Assembly: GCF_007570865.1 (NCBI RefSeq)
Contig: NZ_VLPS01000001.1
Location: forward strand, 434,001-498,000
Direction of reading: 5' to 3'
Length of the DNA: 64,000 bases
DNA from: Atlantibacter subterraneus
GTDB taxonomy: Bacteria; Pseudomonadota; Gammaproteobacteria; Enterobacterales; Enterobacteriaceae
The translations under genes were made by a program, and so were the position numbers. Position 1 is the first letter of the stretch. Every line of letters begins with the position of its first letter. Below the pieces are notes generated by a model. The model did no database searches. It was not told where the DNA came from and was given only the letters and a program-made list of their open reading frames with translations. This document shows, one piece after another, positions 31,302 to 40,470 of this stretch.

Positions 31302-32474
31302 TTATTTGATATCCATTTTTACGGTGACATTGCCTTCGAACGCGCCAGCGGTGGGAGGCGTATCGGTCGTGCTTACCGGAGCGGCGGTCATTTTGATATG
31401 GCCATTGCCGTCCTGATCCAGGCTTAACGGGAAGCTGACGGATCCATCCAATACTATGCTGTTGTTATTTTCGTCATACATTCTTATGCCGAGATCGTCA
31501 CGACCAATCATTTTGGCGATGAGCTGATTGCTGTCGGCGACCACGCCCTGATCGGAACTCAAGGTAAGCTGAATTTTATCAGTGGTCGTGCGCGCTTCGG
31601 GATCGTCGCAGTGGTAGGTGATATCGACATCCCGCAACCGATAGCCCCGAGGAATCTGGCCCTTGCTAATGAACTGGGGTCGATTAACTTCGCCCAGGTC
31701 GACATCGATAATACTGCCTGCATTAATGGTGCAACTGAGTGGGGCGGTGATGGATCCCCTGAGCCAGACATCGGATACGTGTTGCGTTTCGCCTACCAGG
31801 CAAGCGCTGCTGTAATAAAGGCAGGCGTAATACTGGGCCACAATAGTGGGTGGGATTACCTCAATGCCGAAAATCGGTTTGGTGACTTTAATAATAATTC
31901 CTACGGTATTCCACCTGAATTGTCTTTTTACTGTCGCTGCTCCGACAGGCCGTGTCGCATCGTTACAGACGTCTGCGTTGGCTTCTGTCTTCGTCAGATC
32001 ATAGCGGGCTATCAGCATGTCTGCAGGCGTGGGATAAGTTGGTATGGATATTTGAGTGTTAGCGGAACCATTAATATTGTCACCGTAGCCTGAAACATGT
32101 AAATCAAGATGGCTGGTCAGGATACCGTAACCAGAACTGCCTGCGCTGAGCGGGCTACCGACTGCGGTGAGTTCGGTGATAGAAGTGCCTGCTGCAATGC
32201 CCGAGCATTTACAGCTGACTTCCTGATCGACCGCGCCATCGGCAAGGTTTTTAGATAAAGTCAGCGCGTTATCAATAACATTTTCATCCGGGGTTAATAC
32301 ACGATCAACGCTCATGTCATATCTGACTGGGGCCCTCCATTGGCAAGCGGCTAATGTTTTTGCATGCCCGGCGAGGGGATACCAAAGCAATGATAAAATA
32401 ATCGCCAGGTTTAATAGCCCATTTTGCAGCGCTGACCTTTGGTTAGAGAGAGAGGATAAATGTGTTACTTGCAT
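31302..32474 (-). CDS. Fimbrial tip adhesin-like protein
   Basis: 390 aa, last gene of the minus-strand chaperone-usher operon. Signal peptide of about 38 residues ending GHA. A large N-terminal region (about 40-250) with Cys pairs (CKCSG, YACLYYSSACL) has no match I can name. The C-terminal pilin domain starts near PLSCTINAGSIIDVDLGEV and ends EGNVTVKMDIK, a donor-strand-ready terminus. This two-domain layout is that of tip adhesins such as FimH. The ligand is unknown. Overlaps the usher gene by ten bases. Confidence 0.85.
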   Translation of the reverse strand: MQVTHLSSLSNQRSALQNGLLNLAIILSLLWYPLAGHAKTLAACQWRAPVRYDMSVDRVLTPDENVIDNALTLSKNLADGAVDQEVSCKCSGIAAGTSITELTAVGSPLSAGSSGYGILTSHLDLHVSGYGDNINGSANTQISIPTYPTPADMLIARYDLTKTEANADVCNDATRPVGAATVKRQFRWNTVGIIIKVTKPIFGIEVIPPTIVAQYYACLYYSSACLVGETQHVSDVWLRGSITAPLSCTINAGSIIDVDLGEVNRPQFISKGQIPRGYRLRDVDITYHCDDPEARTTTDKIQLTLSSDQGVVADSNQLIAKMIGRDDLGIRMYDENNNSIVLDGSVSFPLSLDQDGNGHIKMTAAPVSTTDTPPTAGAFEGNVTVKMDIK

Positions 32475-34981
32475 AGTGCGCTCGCAATAAGGATCCGTTT
32501 TGTTTCACTAACAGGCAGAGTCACAACGGCATGGCATTGCTGACCAGGCGCGTTGCCCCATTTAATCGTTAAGGCTGTTTGCTGTTCCATACCAGACAGA
32601 TAAAGCACACCGGCATCGTCGACGATGCCGCCAGGCGATGTCGAGTCGACTGTCGCCAGCGCGCCAAAGGGTACTGCGCGACCATCAGGACGCTTCAGGG
32701 ATATCAGCGCGCGATAGCCAATGCGCGCGTCAAAATGCGCTAAAACCGCTGCATTGCGATTGGGAACCACAGTCACAGCGGTATCGCCGCTGTCGATATC
32801 GTCAGGCAGAGTTGTGGTATCCAGGCGAATGACGTTTTCCTGATAGGGCGTCAAAGAAGGAATGATAGCGTTGCCGAGCCAGTCAGTCTGGATACCATGT
32901 TGGTTGATAAATTTGATACCGGATGCGCCATTTGCGCTGACTATGGCAAATTGATTACCCAGCGGTTGAGCAAGGGTGAGCCCCCCGGAGTGAGCAACAA
33001 TGCCGCCGTTCAATCCATAATTTAACTGTTGCGTATCATTTGATGATGAAGAGTAACCCAGGTTCATATTGCCGTAGCGTGAACGATAACCGCTATAAAG
33101 GCTGCTGGTCGCTTCACCGCCGTGGTTGGTTTGACTCTGTTGCAAGGTATAGCTCAGGCGCTGGTCTTCAAGGAGCGTTCCGGAAAGGCTAACGCGTTGA
33201 CTAACGTCTCCGCCTTTAACGCTATTGATTGCGTAACTTGCCCAACTATCAGGCATCCACTGGCTAAGAGGTATACTGAACCCGAGCGACAGGGACTGGT
33301 CGCTGGCATCGTCAGAAGTTTTGCTATAGGTATAGGCCAGATTGACGTTTATGCCGTAAACGTTGCTGTTAATGCCTGCGGAGAGGCTTTTCTCCGTCTT
33401 CGAAGTTCCCCAGAAGTTTTGTTGGTACCCGTTAAGATAAATACTGCTATCCACTACTGACTGGCTGATGCTTACCTGGATACGGTTGCGCTTGTTGTAA
33501 TGAAATGACCAGTCGTTCTCGTCGCCATCATATTTTTCATTGGCGTCAGCGAAGCTGTAATAGCCACTGGTTGAATAACGATAGCTAGCCAGAGTGAAGT
33601 TGGTATTGGTTGAGTCGATTTGCCCGGAATAAAGCAACCGGTACGATTGCCCCGCTTTTTGTTCATCGTTATTAAGCGTGGTACGAGCATGAGTCACATC
33701 CGCTGATAAAGAACCTAACTCCCCTAAGGTGACGCCTACACCCAGATTGGCCGCTGTATATTTACCGGAGCCAGTCCCACCGCCAAACAGCGTCAAATTG
33801 TTATTCAGGCCGTAAATAGCGCTGCCCTGCAAAAAAAGCGGCTCGCTGGCGTGATAATTGTTATCTGCCCGATAACGTCCGGCAGTGGCTTCGAATTTCA
33901 GATGCCCTGGCCGTTGCATGATGGCCACTCCCGAGTAGGGCTGGGTAAAGTGATGTTCTGAACCATCGGCTTCTTTAACAGTGATATCCAGGTCGCCGTT
34001 AGTTGTCGTTGAATAAAGATCGCTAATTTCAAACGGCCCAGGCGCGACCGTAGTCTGATAGATAAGATAACCATTTTGTCGTACCGATACTTCGGCGTTA
34101 GAGTTAGCAGTACCGCGAATAATGGGCGCATAACCGCGCTGACTGTTAGGCAGCATCTCTTCATCAGACGCGATATTGACGCCACGGTACTGAAGACTAT
34201 CGAAAACTTCGCCGCGCGTGCTGTTTTCACCGCCAACAAACTGCGCCTTAAGGGCTTTAATATCATGCTGAATCCAGGAATTAATGGTGTTCCATGATTG
34301 CTCACTATCGGCGTTGCTCCAGGTGGAGTAACTTCTTAACCGCCATCCACCCACGTTAATCCCGTTACGCAGATTCAGATATTGACTGGAGGAATGTTGA
34401 TGAGAATCATCGCGTTCGTTGCCGGAAAAAGAGTAATCCGTAAACGCGGCGAGCGTGCCGTTATCCCATCGCGACGGATCAACATAATCAGGGCTATATC
34501 GGGTGATAGCCGCTTGAGGCATGCTGATGGAAAGCGACATCTTATTGAAATCAAATATCGCAGACGAAAAGGGAATGTAATGGCTTAAAGGAGCATCAAG
34601 CTTTTTGTCAGGCGGTAGTTGAGCCAGTTCAGGATAATCCTCTATTTTTACTCCCCATTTTTTAAGCAGTAAGGGCGTCAGTACAGGCTGTAAAACGCCC
34701 TGCGGGCCGCTGATGTATTCAATCGATTCATCCGGCATTTTTTGTTTATTCAAAACAATCTTCGAAAGATAAGTCCCGGGGAGTTGCGCATCTCGTTTAG
34801 AAAACAGCGACAAGTCGATATCCTGGCGTGCAAGTTCATCCCCTTCAAGCGATGAAGGATTAAAATAGTATTCCCTTGCGTAAAGGCAGGGGGGAAGAAC
34901 CAACAGCGTTCCGCCCAGGCAATATAAAAAGGCGTTAAAACGCCAGTTTTGCGGGCGACATTGGAATATTGGCTTGACCAT
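32465..34981 (-). CDS. Fimbrial outer-membrane usher
   Basis: 838 aa from ATG 34981. The N-terminal signal segment is NAFLYCLGGTLLVLPPCLYA, followed by EYYFNPSSLEGDELARQDIDLS, the chaperone-binding domain of FimD/PapC ushers. Barrel blocks include RGVNIASDEEMLPNSQRGYAP and GPFEISDLYSTTTNGDLDI. The C-terminal domain has GYRALISLKRPDGRAVPFGA and Cys residues in APGQQCHAVV. A longer frame to 35050 would overlap the chaperone gene; 34981 is nine bases past its stop, next to AGGA. Confidence 0.92.
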   Translation of the reverse strand: MVKPIFQCRPQNWRFNAFLYCLGGTLLVLPPCLYAREYYFNPSSLEGDELARQDIDLSLFSKRDAQLPGTYLSKIVLNKQKMPDESIEYISGPQGVLQPVLTPLLLKKWGVKIEDYPELAQLPPDKKLDAPLSHYIPFSSAIFDFNKMSLSISMPQAAITRYSPDYVDPSRWDNGTLAAFTDYSFSGNERDDSHQHSSSQYLNLRNGINVGGWRLRSYSTWSNADSEQSWNTINSWIQHDIKALKAQFVGGENSTRGEVFDSLQYRGVNIASDEEMLPNSQRGYAPIIRGTANSNAEVSVRQNGYLIYQTTVAPGPFEISDLYSTTTNGDLDITVKEADGSEHHFTQPYSGVAIMQRPGHLKFEATAGRYRADNNYHASEPLFLQGSAIYGLNNNLTLFGGGTGSGKYTAANLGVGVTLGELGSLSADVTHARTTLNNDEQKAGQSYRLLYSGQIDSTNTNFTLASYRYSTSGYYSFADANEKYDGDENDWSFHYNKRNRIQVSISQSVVDSSIYLNGYQQNFWGTSKTEKSLSAGINSNVYGINVNLAYTYSKTSDDASDQSLSLGFSIPLSQWMPDSWASYAINSVKGGDVSQRVSLSGTLLEDQRLSYTLQQSQTNHGGEATSSLYSGYRSRYGNMNLGYSSSSNDTQQLNYGLNGGIVAHSGGLTLAQPLGNQFAIVSANGASGIKFINQHGIQTDWLGNAIIPSLTPYQENVIRLDTTTLPDDIDSGDTAVTVVPNRNAAVLAHFDARIGYRALISLKRPDGRAVPFGALATVDSTSPGGIVDDAGVLYLSGMEQQTALTIKWGNAPGQQCHAVVTLPVSETKRILIASALCK

Positions 34982-34989
34982 TCCTGGTA

Positions 34990-35679
34990 TTACTCTCGGG
35001 AAGCAGCGGCTGTAAATTTCTTCGAAGCGTTGCCATAGTCGGTAATACAACGCCAGGTTGCATTTAAACTTGTTACAGGGCCGGAGACAGGAAAGGCGGC
35101 GGTTGATTTAGGCGCAACCATATCGGCATTCCTGATGGTTGTGGAGCCTATGGATAATGAATCAAAGACGCTGAAAAAATTACCGGCATTGACAACCTGC
35201 AACCGGTCGCCAGTTAATTTAAACGTTAAATGTTCACAGGTTTCATTTGGTGTACCTGACAAATCCTGCGGGCGCCAAAAAAGCTTCAGGCGGGTTTTAT
35301 AAATCAACCTCAGCACATTTTTTTGCTGTTCCTCTTTGTCTGTGGCCGGGATTGTGCGCACGTTCATGTAAAACAGCGATTCACGATCTTCCGGAAGAGG
35401 AGCGCCCGTCCAGGTAATACGTAAGCTTTGCTCTTTTTGCGGATCGAGCCGAAACAGCGGCGGAGTCACAATAAAAGGTCCGCGCGTTTTTCCATCGCCG
35501 GTATCGGTCCAGGCCTGAATTAGCCAGGGGAGCTCCTGATCATCGTTTTTCAGAGTCAGCGCGACTTCTTTGTTCGCGGCATTATAAACAACTCGCGTCC
35601 TGCCTATCTGGACACCCGCTGCCTGACACAACGTTAAGTTAAAGCAGAAGAGAATAAAAAAAGAGATTATTCCGCGCAT
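34990..35679 (-). CDS. Periplasmic fimbrial chaperone
   Basis: 229-residue PapD-family chaperone. Signal peptide ending CQA, then GVQIGRTRVVYNAANKEVALTLKNDD, the conserved LPWLIQAW, and the G1-strand block NVLRLIYKTRLKLFWRP that forms the donor-strand contact. Two late cysteines (CEHL and WRCI) may form a disulfide in the second Ig domain. ATG 35679; the TTG just before it is not needed. Follows the major subunit after a strong hairpin. Confidence 0.93.
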   Translation of the reverse strand: MRGIISFFILFCFNLTLCQAAGVQIGRTRVVYNAANKEVALTLKNDDQELPWLIQAWTDTGDGKTRGPFIVTPPLFRLDPQKEQSLRITWTGAPLPEDRESLFYMNVRTIPATDKEEQQKNVLRLIYKTRLKLFWRPQDLSGTPNETCEHLTFKLTGDRLQVVNAGNFFSVFDSLSIGSTTIRNADMVAPKSTAAFPVSGPVTSLNATWRCITDYGNASKKFTAAASRE

Positions 35680-35704
35680 CAATATTACTCACTATAATTA
35701 TTAG

Positions 35705-35738
35705 CAACAATAAACCAGCAACAGCTGGTTTATTGTTG
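35705..35738 (-). terminator. Perfect hairpin between fimbrial subunit and chaperone
   Basis: CAACAATAAACCAGC and its exact complement form a 15-bp stem with a 4-base loop, 66 bases past the subunit stop and 26 bases before the chaperone start. No U-tract follows on the minus strand. It may therefore stabilise the subunit mRNA or attenuate read-through, keeping subunit above assembly proteins. Confidence 0.6.
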
Positions 35739-35804
35739 TCGGTTTCGATATAACGCAACATTATCGAACAGTTATTTTTCAAATGAATAATTAAACTTTA
35801 TTGA

Positions 35805-36386
35805 TTAGCGATAAAGAATATTGACGGTTAAATCCGCGTCCGCCGGGCCGGCTGTTACTGGCGTCGCAATGGCTTTATAGCGGGCATCGAAATCCGCGCT
35901 GACATCGGTACCTGCCGCGAGAGGGAGCGTAATACTGGCCTGATCTTCACTGCCATCAAATTTTATCAGGGTAGAACTGTCACCTGAAGGACTGACCGCT
36001 ATACCCACATTGGTTGCCGCAGTAGTACCGTCACTAGTAATTTTACTGACTACGAGTAGGGTGGGATCGTTAGTGACTGTCGTACCGTTGAAGGTTAACT
36101 GGACAGCGGGCAGGCCGGTTGTCGCGACAGGGCATTTGGTCAGGGTAATAGTAAAGGGCATTAAAGTTGATTCAATATCTTTAGCGGTAAATAAGGATGT
36201 AGGATAGGTACCCAGGGGAACCTTATTGTCTTTACCATCATTACCGGCGATTTCACAGGTAGGCTCAATAATGGAACCCGTAAAATGTATTTTTCCGGCA
36301 TTCATCTCATCCGCCTGCGCAAAGCTGACGAAACAAGCAAACACAACGGCAAAAAGAGCTTTACCTGTCAACTTCGTCATCTCCAT
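35805..36386 (-). CDS. Major fimbrial subunit (type 1-like)
   Basis: 193-aa pilin with signal peptide (MEMTKLTGKALFAVVFACFV, cleaved after AQA). The mature region begins DEMNAGKIHFTGSIIEPTCEI, the usual pilin start with the first Cys; the second is in LTKCPVATT. The C-terminus ADLTVNILYR is the typical penultimate-Tyr donor strand. The start is ATG 36386 because GGAG lies nine bases upstream; ATG 36401 has no ribosome site. First gene of the subunit-chaperone-usher-adhesin operon. Confidence 0.9.
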   Translation of the reverse strand: MEMTKLTGKALFAVVFACFVSFAQADEMNAGKIHFTGSIIEPTCEIAGNDGKDNKVPLGTYPTSLFTAKDIESTLMPFTITLTKCPVATTGLPAVQLTFNGTTVTNDPTLLVVSKITSDGTTAATNVGIAVSPSGDSSTLIKFDGSEDQASITLPLAAGTDVSADFDARYKAIATPVTAGPADADLTVNILYR

Positions 36387-36401
36387 AACAAATATCTCCA
36401 T

Positions 36402-36947
36402 GTGTAAAAATGGGAACGGAATATAATCTAAAAAGACTATATAAGTTATTTTTGCAATAAATTAAACGATCGCATAACGCCACAAGCGACGAGCAGACTA
36501 CACCATAATTTTAAACTTGCAACATATAAACTTGACCTTAATCATAGATTTGACTGTGTAAACATTAGTTATATTTTTTATATTTGTACGGCTTATTAAT
36601 CAGAGGATTAATATCACATTTTTTCAGGGGCAAGCTTGAACTATGTTTCAATGAAAAGCTATAGCTATGCCCTTTATCAAGTATCCATAACTCTATTTTC
36701 GGAATTAATAAATTTATTGATTAGCTTAATGCGTTATATGAATGGTTAATATTGGGCCAGGTAATTAATTAGAATTGATAACAATGCCAATTAATACCGG
36801 TTAATAGTTGGATAGGATGTATATAATTATTCTATCTATCTGAAAAAGGAGTGATTAAAAATCTTATTATTTAGCGCACTTTTTTGTCCTGGCGCATCAT
36901 GAGGAGATCAGGCCGCCGCTAAACAACGGCCTGATTGCTTACACCGT
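36402..36947. other. AT-rich intergenic region upstream of the fimbrial operon
   Basis: About 550 bases, strongly AT-rich, no supportable gene. The fimbrial promoter should lie at the left end (minus strand). I looked for a fimS-like invertible segment and found no matching pair of inverted repeats. The right end holds the hairpin of the sugar-transporter operon. Confidence 0.6.
36907..36935 (-). terminator. Hairpin after sugar ABC operon
   Basis: ATCAGGCCG/CGGCCTGAT, a 9-bp stem with an 11-base loop, 13 bases past the last permease gene. There is no T-run next to it, so it is an imperfect intrinsic terminator or 3'-end stabiliser. Confidence 0.5.
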
Positions 36948-37913
36948 TCACACCCGCCCAAACACCCTTGACACATTTATCCCCTTCAAAAAGATAAATG
37001 CCAGCAGCAGCCCGCCCCACAGGGCCATGGTGATGTAACTGCTCACTCCAAGGATATTCAGGCCGCTCTCCAGCATTTGCAGCAGGATCAGCGCCATTAC
37101 CATGCCAAACACCTTGCCGAATCCGCCGTCCGGGTTAATGCCGCCCAGCACCGCTGCAAGAATTGACACCAGCAGGTAAGACTCTCCGTATGACGCTTTC
37201 GCCGAGTTGAGTTTTGACATCATCAGCAGCCCGGCGATCACGCAAAGTACTGATGACAGGATATACACCCAGATCAGCGTCTTGCGGGTGTTAATCCCCG
37301 AATAGTGGCTGGCCTGCTCGTTCGAGCCAATCAGGTAGATGGTGCGTCCGAATGCGGATTTCTCAAGAATAATCCACATCACAATCACCACGGCAATAAA
37401 CACCAGTAGTGGCGTGGGGATGCCGAGTACGCTGGAGCTATTGATCGACAGAATATACTCGGGGAAATTAGTGATCGACGATCCGCGGGAAATCACGATG
37501 TTGATACCGTTCAATAACGTCATAATCCCCAGCGTCGCCAGGATCGGCGATACCCGCACCACGGCAATCAGCATGCCGTTGATAAAGCCGATTATCAGCG
37601 CAGTGGCAAAGCCGGAGAGTAAAACCAGCACCACGGCAAAGGCACCCGGCGGGTAGTGGGTCGCTACCCATGCCATGATCAGCGCGCAGGCGTTCATGGT
37701 GGCGATAATCGACAGGTTAATCCCGCCGGTCAGCATGGTGACCGCCATCGCCAGTGCCAGCACGCCGAGGATCGGCATCTGCGAGGCGATGGACTGGAAG
37801 TTGGCGGCCGACCAGAACACATTGGAGATCAGGAAGCTGAACGCCACAACGGTTACGCCAATCAGCACGCTCAGATAAATTTCGACGTTATCTTTAATTT
37901 TACGATTGCTCAT
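36948..37913 (-). CDS. Sugar ABC importer permease 2 (CUT2 family)
   Basis: 321-aa inner-membrane permease of the RbsC/LsrCD/AraH family. It has many hydrophobic helices and conserved blocks GFINGMLIAVVRVSPILATLG and AAVLGGINPDGGFGKVFGM. Overlaps the first permease by four bases. Two different permeases with one fused ATPase is the layout of Lsr (AI-2) and rhamnose-type importers. Confidence 0.9.
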   Translation of the reverse strand: MSNRKIKDNVEIYLSVLIGVTVVAFSFLISNVFWSAANFQSIASQMPILGVLALAMAVTMLTGGINLSIIATMNACALIMAWVATHYPPGAFAVVLVLLSGFATALIIGFINGMLIAVVRVSPILATLGIMTLLNGINIVISRGSSITNFPEYILSINSSSVLGIPTPLLVFIAVVIVMWIILEKSAFGRTIYLIGSNEQASHYSGINTRKTLIWVYILSSVLCVIAGLLMMSKLNSAKASYGESYLLVSILAAVLGGINPDGGFGKVFGMVMALILLQMLESGLNILGVSSYITMALWGGLLLAFIFLKGINVSRVFGRV

Positions 37914-38890
37914 AGCGCGACTCCCTGGGTTTTACGCTGGCCCCACGCGGTGGTGCTGATACTGATTACAATCACCAGACCGGTGACAACCGTGTGCCAG
38001 TAAGACGAAATACCGAGCAAATTGAGGCCGTTCTGCAACACCGCCAGCAGGATCACCCCGAGCAGCGTGCCGAGCAGCGTGCCGCGCCCGCCGATGATGC
38101 TGGTGCCGCCCAGCACCACGGCGGCCAGCACCGTCAGCTCGTAGCCCAGCAGCGAATCGGGCGCGACGGTCAGTACCGTGGCGGATTGCACCACGCCCGC
38201 GACGCCGGACATCAGCCCCATATAGCCGTACACGAACAGCTGCAGTTTAAAGATGCCGAATCCCATACGTGACGCCGCTTCCCGGTTGCCGCCCATGGCG
38301 TAAATCATGCGCCCAATACTGGTTTTATTCATGATGATGCCGGTAAGCGCTACCACCACGATCAGCGTCAGGATTTGCAGGCTCAGGCCGTAGTCATAAC
38401 CATCGGCGGCGGTAAATTTAAACAGCATCACGCCCTGTTCAAACCACTCAGGGTAGCTGTACAGCCAGACCCCTTTGGTGAGATACAGCAGCAGGCCATA
38501 GAAAATATTCAGGGTGGAAATGGTAATGATGATCGACGGGACGCTCAGCCGGTTCACCAGAATGGCGTTCACCACCCCCAGCAGTAGCCCAATGCCGCCG
38601 CTGAGTGCGAAGGCGAGGGCGAAGTTGCCGGTGGTGTTCTGGATCAGCGTCACCATCACGTACTGCGAGATGATGGTCATGGCGGGGAAGGAGATATCGA
38701 TCCCGCCTGAAATCAACACGATAAACAAACCGCATGCCAGAATCGTCAGCATCGCGTAGTTGTTGATCAAATCGTAAATGTTACCCAGTGTCATAAAATC
38801 GGGGCTGGCAAACGTCAGATAGCCGCCGATGATGAGGATGGTGATCCCCAAAAAGAGTTCATGCTTTTTTATGCCGAATTTATTAACCAT
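37910..38890 (-). CDS. Sugar ABC importer permease 1 (CUT2 family)
   Basis: 326-aa permease of the same family. Blocks NAILVNRLSVPSIIITISTLN and VVLGGTSIIGGRGTLLGTLLG are visible, along with about eight to ten hydrophobic segments. Overlaps the ATPase gene by eight bases and the other permease by four, so the cluster is one transcription unit. Confidence 0.9.
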   Translation of the reverse strand: MVNKFGIKKHELFLGITILIIGGYLTFASPDFMTLGNIYDLINNYAMLTILACGLFIVLISGGIDISFPAMTIISQYVMVTLIQNTTGNFALAFALSGGIGLLLGVVNAILVNRLSVPSIIITISTLNIFYGLLLYLTKGVWLYSYPEWFEQGVMLFKFTAADGYDYGLSLQILTLIVVVALTGIIMNKTSIGRMIYAMGGNREAASRMGFGIFKLQLFVYGYMGLMSGVAGVVQSATVLTVAPDSLLGYELTVLAAVVLGGTSIIGGRGTLLGTLLGVILLAVLQNGLNLLGISSYWHTVVTGLVIVISISTTAWGQRKTQGVAL

Positions 38891-40364
38891 TGACGACCTC
38901 TGCTAACTCGGCTTCCGTGGTTTTTGAAGGCCAAAACTCCGCCGTCATTTCCCCTTTGCGCATCACCAGGATGCGATGACTGTTAAAAAACGCCTCGTCG
39001 ATCTCATCGGTAACCATCAGCACCGCAATGCCGTGCTGCGCTAACGCATTAATAATCTGATAAATCCCCGCTTTGTTGGCGATATCCACGCCGACGGTGG
39101 GTGAATCGAGAATTAACACTTTTGGTTTGATCGCCAGCCATTTCGCAATAGCGACGCGCTGGGCGTTGCCGCCGGAAAGGGTATTTACCGGAAGGTGAAC
39201 GCTGCCGATTTTTATGGTCAGTTGTTTGACCAAATCCTCTACCACCGCATCGGATTTGCGACGGTCAAGCAGCCGCCACGCGGTTTTCAGCCGCGACAGT
39301 ACGGTAGAGATAATGTTGTCATTGATCGATTGCGCCATCACCAGCCCGGTGCCCATGCGGTCTTCAGATACGTAACCAATCCCCGCGTTGATGGCGTCGC
39401 GGTTGCTTTTGAAGTTTACCGGCTGGCCGTCAATCAGGATTTCACCGCGATCCGGGCGCGTCAGGCCGAACAGACTCATGCACAGCTCGGTACGTCCTGC
39501 GCCCAACAGCCCGGTAATGGCCAGGATTTCGCCTTTGTGCACCCGCAGCGACACGTCGTAATACTCGTCCTCGCGGCTGAGATGTTTGACTTCCAGCGCC
39601 ACGTCGCCGAGCTGCTCCCGGGGCGTCAGGCACTGATAAGAGAACGCCAGCCCGGTCATCAAAAACGCGAGCTTTTTATTATCGACTTCCGCCGCCGGAT
39701 ACGTACCGATCAGCTTGCCGTCTTTCAGCACCGTGATGCGATCGGAAATCGCCATCACCTCGACCAGACGGTGGCTGACGAATACCACGCAGATCTGGCG
39801 TTGTTTCAGATCGTTAACCACCTTAAGCAGGCCTTTAACCTCCTGCATGGTCAGCGATGCGGTGGGCTCATCCATAATGATCAGTCTGGCGTCCTGCGCC
39901 AGCGCCCGACAAATGGCGACAATCTGGCGTTGCGCGATGGGCAGGGATTCGACGGTGGCATCGAGATCGAGGGTTGCGCCGATGCTGTGTAGCGTCCTTT
40001 CGGCAATCTCGCGGATTTCGCGCTGATTCACCCAGGACTTTTTATGGTACTGGTGAATGGCGATGTTTTCGGCCACCGTCAGATTAGGGAACAGCGACAG
40101 ATCCTGATAAATCACCTGGATGCCCGCTTTGACCGAATCGACCGGGGAGAGACGGGAAACCGGCGCGCCGTCAATCTCGATCTGCGCGCCGGGATCGGGC
40201 TGATACACGCCGGAAATGATTTTAATCAGGGTCGATTTGCCGCAGCCGTTTTGTCCGGCCAGGCAATGCACTTCTCCGGGCAACAAGGTCAGCGCGACGT
40301 TATCCAACGCCTTGACGCCGTAAAAGGTTTTGCTGATGTTGGCCAGCGAAATAAAAGGCTTCAT
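38883..40364 (-). CDS. Sugar ABC importer ATPase (CUT2 family, double NBD)
   Basis: 493-aa fused ATPase. First domain with Walker A GQNGCGKST and Walker B RLIIMDEPTASLT. Second domain with the degenerate P-loop GLLGAGRTE, signature LSGGNAQRVAIAKWL and Walker B VLILDSPTVGVD (Asp-Ser rather than Asp-Glu, so the second site is probably inactive). The start is ATG 40364 with GAGGTG upstream; a longer frame to 40424 has no ribosome site. Confidence 0.93.
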   Translation of the reverse strand: MKPFISLANISKTFYGVKALDNVALTLLPGEVHCLAGQNGCGKSTLIKIISGVYQPDPGAQIEIDGAPVSRLSPVDSVKAGIQVIYQDLSLFPNLTVAENIAIHQYHKKSWVNQREIREIAERTLHSIGATLDLDATVESLPIAQRQIVAICRALAQDARLIIMDEPTASLTMQEVKGLLKVVNDLKQRQICVVFVSHRLVEVMAISDRITVLKDGKLIGTYPAAEVDNKKLAFLMTGLAFSYQCLTPREQLGDVALEVKHLSREDEYYDVSLRVHKGEILAITGLLGAGRTELCMSLFGLTRPDRGEILIDGQPVNFKSNRDAINAGIGYVSEDRMGTGLVMAQSINDNIISTVLSRLKTAWRLLDRRKSDAVVEDLVKQLTIKIGSVHLPVNTLSGGNAQRVAIAKWLAIKPKVLILDSPTVGVDIANKAGIYQIINALAQHGIAVLMVTDEIDEAFFNSHRILVMRKGEMTAEFWPSKTTEAELAEVVNG

Positions 40365-40470
40365 GACCACCTCATAGAGACAATTATCGCCGGGCGTGGG
40401 GGCGACCGGCGAACAAGTAAACAATTGGCTCCGGCGCGTGAGTTATCCGCGCGCCGGAGCAACGCCCTGA

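Noticed and set aside
31611-32093. 160-codon plus-strand frame inside the fimbrial adhesin gene
   Set aside because: Antisense to a gene with clear signal peptide and pilin domain; no ribosome site or family match.
36402-36947. Possible fimS-like invertible promoter upstream of the fimbrial operon
   Set aside because: TTGGGCCAG near 36754 resembles a fimS repeat end, but no matching inverted partner was found and no recombinase gene is nearby.
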